Of a stretch of DNA of 64,000 nt, positions 55,370 to 64,000 are shown piece after piece. Each line of letters starts with the position of its first letter. Within the stretch, counting starts at the first letter, position 1. The stretch is from Ariolimax columbianus (taxonomy: Eukaryota > Mollusca > Gastropoda > Stylommatophora > Arionidae). The stretch lies in the NCBI GenBank assembly GCA_036924085.1, contig JAVGWX010000011.1, positions 31,680,386 through 31,744,385 on the forward strand. Reading direction: 5' to 3'. A program made the position numbers and the translations under genes. Below the pieces are notes generated by a model. That model saw nothing but the letters and a program-made list of their open reading frames with translations, did no database searches and had not been told where the DNA came from.

Positions 55370-56940
55370 TTAATGAAGAAGTTGGTGTGTTATTAAGCAA
55401 AGCACCAAAATTCTTGTGGGTTTAATCATGCAACAAAATAAAAGCAGAATCCATACATTTCTCTTCCGTGATCTCTTCAGTCTTTCCCTTTTCTCTGCAG
55501 CCAGAAGATCTCTACGAGCGTCAGCAGCCCCTAAGCCCCCTCCAACCGACTGTCTCCAGATAGCTCGATCCTGAGCAATTTCTTCACAGCCCTCGGATAT
55601 GAGAATTCGCATGACTTCATGTCCCATCCTTGAAACTTTACTTAACGTATTTTATAATGGCTTAGACGGACTAATCGGAGTCTGTAGACAACCAGTCACA
55701 TCTGCATTACCCTGCTCTAAAAACTAAGCACGTCCAATCTATTCTTAAATGCATTAACTGTCTCTGCCTCCACCACCTCCTGGAGTAATGCATTTCAAGC
55801 ATTCACCACTCTCTGGCTAAAAAAAAATATTTCCTTATATCCAATCTGGACCTTTCTTTAGTTAATTTGTATCTCTGCCCTCTTGTTCTCGTTGGTAGCT
55901 GTATTTTGCAAAACTTGTTAAAGTTTAATTTTTACCTTTCCTGTGATTAAACCTATAAACCTGTATTAAGTCACCTCGAATTCTCTTTTCTAGGCACTGT
56001 TTTCAATCATGGATCCTATATCAATGTCCAAATCGTTTATATATATATCAAGAACAATATCAGTCCCAAAAACCGAGCCCTGTGGCACTCCACTTTTTAC
56101 TTCACACCACTCAGAGTACTCCTTATTTAAGCCCTCTCTCTTCCTCTCTTCTTCCCGTTAACCAACGTTCAATCCATTCAGCAACCTCCCCACTTATTCC
56201 ATGTGATTTTAACTTTTTAAATCGCAGTGTGGGACGGCCGATTCTTCTAACTTCAATGGCTAGCTGTCCATAAAGGATATCTTTTGGCAGCCTCTCGTCT
56301 TCCATGCGATGAACATGTTCCAACCATAGTAAGCGTTGCTGGCTCAACATCAAGTACATGCTGTGAGTGTTTGTAGATCGTATTATGTGACACTCTCTTG
56401 CCACCCAATACCCCAATATACGCCGTAGACACCTCATGTGGAAGGTGTTCAGCCGCCGTTCCTGTTTAGTGTAAGTGCTCCAAATCTTGCTTCCAGACAT
56501 GAGTGTGCCAAGAACGCAGGTCAGATAGACCCGGACCTTGGTGTAGTGAGACAGCGCAGTGTTTTCATAAACTCTCTTCGTCAGGCGGGCCATGACGGTA
56601 CTTGCCCTGCCAAGCCTACTGTCTATCTCCTTCTCGAGCAAGAGAGTGTTGCTGATGGCAGACCCCAGATTAGTGAAACTTTTGACGACCTCCAGAGTGA
56701 CGCCATCATTCTTTATGAATGGCGTAGTGGTAATGCCCTGTGCGCAGACCTTTGTCTTTTCCAGACTTATGGTGAGACCAAACTGCTTGCACCGCTCGGC
56801 GAATCTGTCTCCCAGTCTCTGCAAGGCCTCCTCACTATTGGACACTAGAACTGCATCATCCACAAATAGCATACCTCTAATGAGCACCGTCCACACCTTG
56901 GTTCTCGCACGCAGTCGGGACAGGTTACAAACAGTCACCC
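55370..56940 (-). pseudogene. LINE C-terminal part interrupted by a CR1 copy
   Basis: Minus-strand text runs LIRGMLFVDDAVLVSNSEEA (palm box), FGLTISLEKTKVCAQG, FHMRCLRRILGYW, LEHVHRMEDERLPKDILYGQ and ends RIGRPTLRF at 56,220. It resumes at 55,635 with CEEIAQDRAIWRQSV and AADARRDLLAAEKRERLKRS. The gap is filled by a CR1 insertion in the same direction. The left part is nearly intact over about 240 codons. Confidence 0.85.
55640..56219 (-). mobile_element. 5'-truncated CR1-like LINE nested in another LINE
   Basis: Minus-strand text starts KKLKSHGISGEVAEWIERWL and passes SGVPQGSV-like words and the C-terminal region to a short cgttaagtaaag-type 3' end at 55,640. An internal segment is missing relative to the copy at 58-60 kb (about 56,000, where the ECRY/LEER region adjoins the FAMIDPISMSK-antisense region). 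Confidence 0.85.
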
Positions 56941-56989
56941 ATCTGACCTGGTGCGCAGGTAAACCCGGTCCACAGATGTGCCATAAGCG

Positions 56990-57945
56990 TAGGGTAGGAT
57001 CATGGGAACAGGTGGCCCATACGGAAACAAAGAAACTAATGACCGGGTCCTCAGACTTCTAGAATTTGCACGGTGCAATAAGCTGTTAGTTGCAAACACG
57101 TTCGGGTTAAACTAGATGCTGGACATGGCATAACCCAAACAATAAAGTGCACAGCCAAATTGATTATATACTGGTCCAGAGGAGGTTTAGATCTAGCAGC
57201 AACACCGATAAAACGAGAAGTTTCCCCGGAGCGGATATAGGAAGCGATCACGATCTTGTTATGATGACTATGCGTCTGCGACTGAAGGAAGTCGCAAAGA
57301 AAGATGTGACTAGACTAAAGTTTGATCTGGGCAAACTAAAAGATCCAACAATCATCGAAGTTTCAATCAAGGGTAGGGGGGGGGGGGGGTATGGGGAGGG
57401 GAGATTTGCTCAACTGTTGGTTCTCAGAGAGGGACTGGATACCGATACAGTAACAGAGTCTCTTAACGCAGCTCTCGTAGATACGGCAGAGTATAAAGGT
57501 CCTGGGATGCCATTATAAGTTCAACAGTGATATTGTGAGGGTAATTGCAAACCTTTATGAGCAGGCTATAGAAAACTCCTAAATGTTACATATAAAGATC
57601 GTGTCACGAACGTAGAAATCCGTCAGAGAGTTGAAGACGCTATTTGTCCTTTTGAAGATCTGTTCACAGCTATTAAAAGACGAAAGATGGCTTGGTGCGG
57701 GCACGTCGCGAGGTCCAACGGAATTACCAACTCGATACTCTTTGGTTCCGTACCAGGACAGAGAGGGCGAGGACGTCCAAGGAAGAGATGGTGGACAACA
57801 TCACTGAGTGGTCAGGCCTTCGTCCTGGTGATATACGTCAGGCGGCGACAGACAGAGAGGGATCGCGTGGGATTTTGGGAGTGTCTTCATGTGTGCCCCA
57901 ACGACCTGATGGGTTACGGGATGAACTAAACTGAACTGAAAAATT
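56990..57945 (+). pseudogene. RTE-like LINE with large internal deletion
   Basis: Endonuclease C-terminal half (VHSQIDYILVQRRFRSSSNT, GADIGSDHDLVMMTMRLRLK) continues to linker text (RFAQLLVLREGLDTDTVTES), then jumps at about 57,550-57,575 from an RT motif (RVIANLYEQA) straight to post-RT text (KLLNVTYKDRV, RRKMAWCGHVARSN). About 1 kb of RT is gone. A G run lies at 57,376-57,389. The 3' end is gaactaaactgaactgaa at 57,925-57,942. Confidence 0.85.
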
Positions 57946-57949
57946 CTGT

Positions 57950-60475
57950 TAATATAACGAGCAGAGAGGATTTATCATGTGGTAACAAAAATGAAAGTGT
58001 ATGGGGTGAAATAGAAAGTGGGGATGAAAAAACAGTGATTGGAGTGTGCTATAGATGTCCATCGAGTCAAAAGGAGGAAGATGAGGAGCTAATTAGTAGC
58101 ATAGTAAAGGCAAGTGATGATAAATTATTATTAATGGGGGATTTCAACTTTCCAGAAATAAAATGGGATATGGCAGAAGCACTTGTGGAGTCAAATTACT
58201 ACAGAGGAAAATATGATTGAAAACGTTACTGTTGGGGAACTGTTTGGCTCAAGTGACCATCAAATCATCCGATGGGATCTTATTGCAGGGAAAGAAGTAA
58301 ACATAAACACGCGAACATATGACTACTCTAAGACAGATGTTAAGAGGATGAAAGAGGCAGCGAACCACATAATCTGGGAAGATATTGTCGGAGGAACAGA
58401 TGTTGAACAGGAGTGGGAGAGTTTTAAAACAGTTCTCGAAACGCTAAAAGAGGAATGTGTTCCATATAGGGAGGTAAACCCCAAGTGTAAAAAGTGGATA
58501 ACTAAAATGGGAGTTAAATGTAGAAGAGCTAAAAATAAAGCATGGGGAAAATATATAGAGCCAGGTAAATCAAAAGAAACATATTTAAAATATTTGGACA
58601 AGCAATACATATCTCAGAAAGCGAATAAAACAGCAAAAATAGACTTCAAAAAGAAACTTGCTCAGAGGATCAAGACTGATAGTAAAAGCTTCTTCTCTTA
58701 TGTTGGAAATAAACAGAGATCAAAGGACAAAGTAGGCCCTCTCATAGACAGCACAGGAAAAAAAATAAGTGAAAATAGGGAGGCACCAAATCTACTCAAT
58801 CACTACTTTGGCACAGTGTACACTAAAGAGGACTGTTCCAAGATCCCAGAGTCTGTAGATATTTTTCAAAGAGACATGGATACAGCAGGATTAGGACAAA
58901 TCTGTATTACAGAGGAAATGGTCTTAAAAAAATTGGAGGGGTTGAAAGTGGATAAATGTCCAAGTCAAGATGGTATTCATCCAAAATTGCTGTTTGAAAT
59001 TAGAGACCAATTAGCAAAACCATTGGCTATATTATGTTCTCAATCACTTGCACAAGGGATTGTTCCACGGGATTGGAAAGATGCGGGAGTGATCCCCTTA
59101 TTCAAAAAGGGAAAAAAAGCAGATCCAGCAAACTACAGACCTGTGAGCTTAACGAGCATAGTCTGTAAATTGTTAGAGTCAATAATCAAAGAAAACATTG
59201 TAATGCATTTAGATAAATTTAATCTAATTAGAAATAGTCAGCATGGGTTTATCAGAGGGAGATCATGCTTAACAAATCTATTAGAATTCATGGAGGAGGT
59301 TACCAAAATGTTAGATAAAGGGGAGCCAGTGGACGTTATTTATCTGGATTTTGCAAAGGCCTTTGATAGAGTACCTCATCAAAGATTATTTCGAAAGTTA
59401 AAATCACATGGAATATGTGCGGAAGTTGCCAAATGGATTGAAAACTGGTTAACGGGAAGAAGGCAGAGGGTGGGCATAAATAAGGAGAACTCTGAGTGGT
59501 GTGAAGTGAAAAGTGGAGTGCCACAGGGCTCGGTTTTGGGACCACTTTTATTCTTGATATATATAAATGATTTGGACATAGGTATGGGATCCATTATTGT
59601 AAAATTTGCTGATGGCACAAAACTATGCAGTAGTGTCTCATCTAAAGCAGAAGTGGAAATATTGATGTCGGATTTAGATAAAATTCGAGAATGGTCTGTA
59701 ATCTGTCAAATGGAGTTTAATGTAGATAAATGTACAGTCATCCACATGGGTAGATCCAATATGGAACATAATTACAGAATGGGAGAGAACAATATTAGAA
59801 AGATAGATAAAGAAAGGGACTTGGGGGTTATAATAGATCATACATGTAAGGTGAGTGAGCAAGTTAAGGTAGCAGTGAAAAAGGCAAATGCAATGTTAGG
59901 GATGATAAAAAGAAATATTAAACATAGGAGCAAGGAAGTGATAGCTGTATAAAGAATTAGTTAGACCTAAATTGGAGTACTGTGTACATGTGTGGAGTCC
60001 CTATCAGAGAGGGGTTATAAACATGCTGGAAAGAATACAAAAAAGAGCGACAAAGATGATAGTGGGATTCCAGAATTACAGTTATGAGGAAAGATTAAAA
60101 AGAACCGGCTTACAGTGTCTAGAAGATAGAAGAATTCGTGGTGACTTAATACAGGTGTATAAGATGATCAGAGGAATGGATAAAGTAGACTATAACAAGT
60201 TTTTTAAAATACAACCACCAACAAGAACAAGAGGGCACAGCTACACGTTGACTAAGGAGAAGTCCAGATTAGATATTAGGAAGTATTTTTTTTAGCCAGA
60301 GAGTTGTGAATGCTTGGAATGCATTGCCAGGAGAGGTAGTGGAGGCTGGGACGGTTAATGCATTTAAGAATAGATTGGATGCGTACGGCTTCTAGAGCAA
60401 GGTGATGTCAATGGAACTGGTTGTATACAGACTCTGCAGAGTCTTCTAAACCAGTATAAAGATGTTAAGTTACTA
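57950..60475 (+). mobile_element. CR1-like LINE, most complete copy
   Basis: Plus strand: endonuclease remnant with LLMGDFNFPEIKWD (58,035-58,220), a short deletion, then a long frame 58,183-59,952 with EENMIENVTVGELFGSSDHQ, linker, RT motifs PANYRPVSLTSIVCKLLES, VIYLDFAKAFDRVPHQ, GVPQGSVLGPLLFLIYINDL, a mutated palm box KFADGTKLCSS (usual ADD reads ADG), and WQMEFN-type text. A frameshift at about 59,950 leads to frame 59,972-60,295 with ERIQKRATKMIVGFQNYSYE and EDRRIRGDLIQVYKMIRG. The 3' end reads tataaagatgttaagtt. It lies between two RTE-like remnants. Confidence 0.92.
58183..59952 (+). pseudogene. CR1-like endonuclease/RT frame, 589 codons
   Basis: The longest open frame of the CR1 copy. 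It begins inside the endonuclease C-terminus (SSDHQIIRWDL), so its Met is not a true start. RT motif A Asp (YLDFAKAFD) is present, but the second Asp of the palm box is Gly (FADG), which should abolish polymerase activity. It ends at a one-base frameshift before the C-terminal domain. Confidence 0.85.
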
Positions 60476-61540
60476 CAGAACAGATATTTAATTTAAGACT
60501 GCTAAGCGAGAAATATCTAGAACAGCAGCAAAAACTGTACCATGTATTTATTGATTTTAAGAAGGCGTTTGGTAGGGTATGGCATAAAACTCTATGGACA
60601 ACCATGAGGATGTATAAAATCAACGGAAATATTATAAAGGTCCTTGAACACCTGTATGACAAGGCGTCCAGTGCAGTTCTTGTGAATGTCTATATTCAGT
60701 CAAGCATCTGACCCAACAAGTCGCTTATACAGACTGGGTCTACTATCAGATAAGTAGACCATTTTTTCCTTATATGTGAATTTGTTAGTTCAGTATTGTT
60801 TTTATTTGTTGTCCACGATGAAGGCCTATTAGTCGTAACGAAGGTTTTGTTTGTGTTCTCGTCTCGTTCTCTCATGCCCATTAAAAAATTTTGATTAAAC
60901 TCAACCTTAATCAACTTTTAAATTTTTGTATTTTTCCCAGTTCGTGTGAATGTAGGCTAGGGGACTGGTTTCGCACATCAGTTGGCGTGAGACAGGGTTG
61001 TACACTCTCTCCAACTCTTTTCAATATATTCCTTGAGGGAATTATGAGTGAGGTACTTGGAGGTCACGTTGGTACTGTCAAGATATTGGGCCGAACGATT
61101 ACCAACCTTCGTTTTGCAGATGACATCGACGGGTTGGCGGGTTCAGAAGCAGAATTCCAGGAATGGGTCAGAAGGTATGGAGATAAACGCTGGAAAGACA
61201 AAATTAATGACCAATAACGCTGAAGGCTTCAACGTCAGGATAAAAGCTAATGGTCAGGAACTCGAAGTGGTTGACCGTTTTAAATATCTGAGGTCAATTG
61301 TCAGTGATGAAGGATCAAAATGTGAGGTGTTGGCCAGAATAGCACAGATAATAGCGGCGCTTGCACTGCTTAACAAAATCCGGCAAGATAAACGGTTAAC
61401 ATTATGCACAAAAATCAGATTAATGCGTACACTGGTCCTGTCAATATTCCTCTATGCTTGTGAGACATGGACAGTTATAGCTGACCTTCAGCGAAGGATA
61501 CATGCCTTGGAGATGAGATGTTTCCGAAGATGTATGGCTC
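60476..61540 (+). pseudogene. RTE-like LINE, split by a 248-bp insertion
   Basis: TTEQIFNLRLLSEKYLEQQQ-like text and YHVFIDFKKAFGRVWHKTLW (motif A) lead to SSAVLVN at 60,689. After the insertion the text resumes GDWFRTSVGVRQGCTLSPTL, FNIFLEGIMSEVLGGH and LRFADDIDGLAGSEAE, then KIRLMRTLVLSIFLYACETW to 61,535. Frameshift at about 61,170. It is the plus-strand relative of 31,561-33,200. Confidence 0.9.
60690..60937. mobile_element. 248-bp unclassified insertion with hairpin
   Basis: Flanked by cagttcttgtgaatgt (60,674-60,689) and cagttcgtgtgaatgt (60,938-60,953), 16 bp with one mismatch. It contains a perfect 8-bp inverted repeat ggtctact...agtagacc at 60,738-60,761 and an A/T-rich right end. 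No terminal inverted repeats, poly-A tail or Pol III boxes recognised. Confidence 0.75.
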
Positions 61541-61955
61541 CGAGTCCTGGACATTACTACAGCATGACCGGCAGCATCTTGAAGTCTTCCACCTGCGCAA
61601 CCAGGGGCCGTCTAGCATGACATGATTTCTAACAGTGAAGTAGTTTGACGTACTCAATTTGCAGGAATTGTTTCAACGATTGATCGCTGTCGGCTCTCTC
61701 TCTCTCTTCGGTCACGTTGTTCGCCTCTCCCAGGAAGTACCATCTTACGAGATGTTCTGGCAGGCTATGGGGGCGAGTTACGGGAAGGAGCCGTACTGAT
61801 CTTGGAGACGTCCTCTGGGTCGCCCTCGCAACACCTGGCTAAAACAGATCGCCACCTCCCCAACAGAACTGCAGGCCGCTTGGGACGCGGTCATCTACAC
61901 GGTCATTCGACGTGATGGGCCCTGTTCGCCTAAGCGTACTTTTGATTAATAGATG
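61541..61955 (+). pseudogene. LINE C-terminal fragment
   Basis: YGSESWTLLQHDRQHLEVFH, LFGHVVRLSQEVPSYEM and RPLGRPRNTWLKQIATSPTE are post-RT words of another LINE type, joined directly to the RTE-like text at about 61,540. Broken by stops. Confidence 0.7.
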
Positions 61956-62555
61956 TTAAGACATTTGCAAATTCTTTTTATCTTTTAGGACCATTGCAAA
62001 AAATTGGCATACAAATTTAGATTTTACAGTACGCAGCTTAAATTTCTCGTCGCATTTTGTTCAAATGCATATCTCCTTAATGTCTTCATAAATCAATTGT
62101 TTGTTCGTATTGCCCTTTATGCACCAATATACAACAGTTAGTACATCCCTTTGGTCACCCTTAGACCCCCAAGGTTATATCAACTACGCCGCTAATTTTA
62201 TGTTGTGTAACGCATTTGAATATTGAAATGTACTTGTTGCCATTGTATATACAGAGACAACTGCTTGATTACGTTTGCCGGTCGTGCCATAGACTTTTCC
62301 AGGCTCTAATTGGCTTGATCAGTCACGAGCGCACACACATACTGAAGGTTGCATTATGACATGTGATGATATTGGTGGTCCTCATCGACGATGATGGACG
62401 AATTATTATTATGTACACCTAATTGTTTTGATAAACATACGCTACCTGTTATTCATTCAAGTCTGGTAATCAGTATATCCACAAAAGATGATATTAATCA
62501 TCCGAATTGTCGATTTAAAAGAGGTTGATAATTAGTACTGGCTGGACAAATTGTA
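61956..62555. other. No recognised feature
   Basis: AT-rich. Nothing supportable. Confidence 0.4.
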
Positions 62556-62559
62556 ATCC

Positions 62560-63769
62560 ATTTCGTTGCTAGTACTATTCTTCTTCCCGAATCACATGTG
62601 CAACACGCTTCTTCCAGAAGTGAATGTCTATTTTTGAAAGATACTCACGTGCCAGCACTTCAACATCACACATTTTAAATGTCTTGTTCGGCAACTTGTC
62701 ATTTGACTTTAGCCCACACAAGCTCTATTTGGTTTCGATGCGCGTGACATGCAGGTAGTGGCAGAGAAGTGTGACCGTATTCGTCAATGATTTTGTCCAT
62801 ATGATACACATTTGTCTTATTTGTCATCCTGGAACAACTCTGGCTTCAAATACGTGTCTTCGAAATTCACTTTTTCCTTAGCCATGTCCTAATTTGAGCT
62901 TTTGTATGTGATGCTGTTGTTGTTTTTTCTCTGTCTCTGATGCTGCATTGTGATAGCCAGCATTATCCATTACCAGGCATGACGGTTTATCCAGAATTAG
63001 AAGCAGATCATTCGTCAACCAGTGCTTGCAAATTTGTCCATTCATTTCAGTGTGGTAGTCTCTATCGTCATTACTTTTTTTAATTGGAAAATAAGTTCAG
63101 CGTCATGGACAAGTCCGTTTTCACTGCATGCTGCATACGTTAGTATAATGCGCTGCCTTTTGCTGCTTGAAGTTTGTCTTTTCTGTTCACCGTCAACTGA
63201 TTGCCATTCTTTACCATAGATGTGGTGAACATTGACCCAGGATTCATTCAAGTATTCAATATCATAGCCTTATCTATGCCGTTCACGTATCTGTATCTTC
63301 GGACAGCAATCAAATTTGACTTTTCACATACAATATTCCTGCTTTCTGAAGTTTTCCTGAATGTAAAGCCGGCGGCTCTTACAATTTTCCAAAGCGTACT
63401 TTTGGAAACTTAAAAACTGCAGTCGGATTGCAATGTTATTGTTAGTTTCCGGAGAATAACAAGTTGATTTTTCATCAACAGTTTCAATATCTCTAATTTT
63501 ATATCTCTTTCAAAATCGTCAAATTTCCTTTTCCTACCTTGCTTGATATAAGTGCACTCCGAGTCCTGTATAATCCAACGGTAAAAGGATGATCTATACA
63601 GATCAAGGGCCAATTGCGTTCGTTCTTCTGGGTCATGAATATCGCAAGATAAATTACCCATCTTAGATTCCCCACGGAAGAACTGGTATGGTAAAACGAT
63701 AACCTTCTGCATTGTTATAAATGTACACTTCAAACTCATTTTGAAATGTATATCAATGCAAGTTTTCAA
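62560..63769 (-). pseudogene. DDE_3 (Tc1/IS630-type) transposase, decayed
   Basis: Minus-strand order: N-terminal helix-turn-helix region (63,769-63,410), KSTLWKIVRAAGFTFRKTSE, then EYLNESWVNVHHIYGKEW, RIILTYAACSENGLVHDAEL, LVMDNAGYHN (frame-shifted), DKIIDEYGHTSLPLPACHAH and IELVWAKVK. The layout is that of the animal DDE_3 endonuclease proteins. At least two frameshifts and stops (one before KSTLWK, one after AELIFQLKKV) exclude function. The first catalytic Asp is Asn (LNESW where LDESW/LDETW is usual), while the second Asp and the Glu remain. Terminal inverted repeats were not found. Confidence 0.8.
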
Positions 63770-64000
63770 AAAAGCAACTATATGTCACAATAACCACACG
63801 ACAGACTATTAATGCTTATATGTCTATAACTATTCGTCAGGTTCGCATGAATGACATTTGTCGTTTTCCGCATTCGACAAAGTGTCTAATTGGTGAACGG
63901 AAAATCAGAAATGTGTTTACTCAGCATATTTGAAAGTCAAAACATATATTTTTAAAACAGCACGACTATATACCTTAAAAATGTTAAAATTATGTCCAAT
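63770..64000. other. No recognised feature
   Basis: End of window. Could hold the N-terminus or terminal repeat of the DDE element, not recognised. Confidence 0.35.

Noticed and set aside
60790..60850. Hammerhead ribozyme core in the 248-bp insertion
   Set aside because: A gatgaagg...cgtaacgaag stretch recalls the core, but the invariant ctgatga and gaaa elements and cleavage triplet do not line up.

Overview
The window comes from an animal nuclear genome, most likely a mollusc and probably a gastropod. Clear signs are GT-AG spliced exons, tRNA-derived SINEs, dense non-LTR retrotransposons, and a well-conserved 18S rRNA sequence whose V4/E23 region looks gastropod-like to me. The taxon is an inference. 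There is no bacterial-style gene organisation. Most long open frames are LINE debris.

Region 0.1-23 kb: a minus-strand spliced gene of unrecognised function can be modelled from four phase-compatible coding exons (22,556-22,639; 18,197-18,508; 10,377-10,534; about 4,631-4,823). Two unusual retroelements sit beside or between these exons in the same orientation. Element 1 (1,039-4,583, 13-bp target-site duplication, TSD) runs on the minus strand from what looks like the 5' external transcribed spacer of pre-rRNA, through the first 1.24 kb of 18S, into a mosaic of 28S 3'-end and 18S pieces, and ends in the short (GAA)n tail of an I-clade LINE. Element 2 (10,673-17,898, 13-bp TSD) carries the same 18S-to-28S junction as its 5' leader, followed by a complete endonuclease-RT-RNase H LINE with that same tail. 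The shared junction, together with separate TSDs, suggests a LINE lineage that acquired pre-rRNA sequence, and perhaps Pol I transcription, as its 5' end. Element 2 is itself broken by three nested insertions. The gene's introns also hold a solo LTR (6,318-7,349), two SINEs, and RTE-like and I-like remnants; a third SINE lies beyond exon 4.

Region 23-41 kb: an old EN-RT-RNase H LINE (23.8-28.2 kb) holds a 9 x 44-bp minisatellite. A nearly intact 5'-truncated I-LINE (29,250-31,172) follows, then RTE-like and CR1-like copies nested in one another. One RTE-like insertion in a CR1 has a perfect 11-bp TSD and two further minisatellites.

Region 41-50 kb: the only host gene I can name is TMEM258 (oligosaccharyltransferase-associated small membrane protein), with two coding exons at 47,524-47,636 and 47,778-47,904. 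Its first exon is uncertain. I-LINE 3' fragments with TSDs lie on both sides.

Region 50-64 kb: further RTE-like remnants, a hAT/ZBED-type transposase relict with a 161-bp SINE-like insertion, a fairly complete CR1-like LINE (57.95-60.48 kb), a 248-bp unclassified insertion with a hairpin, and a decayed DDE_3 (Tc1/IS630-type) transposase at 62.56-63.77 kb.

All identifications come from reading motifs by eye. No database search was run, and clade names for LINEs are approximate.
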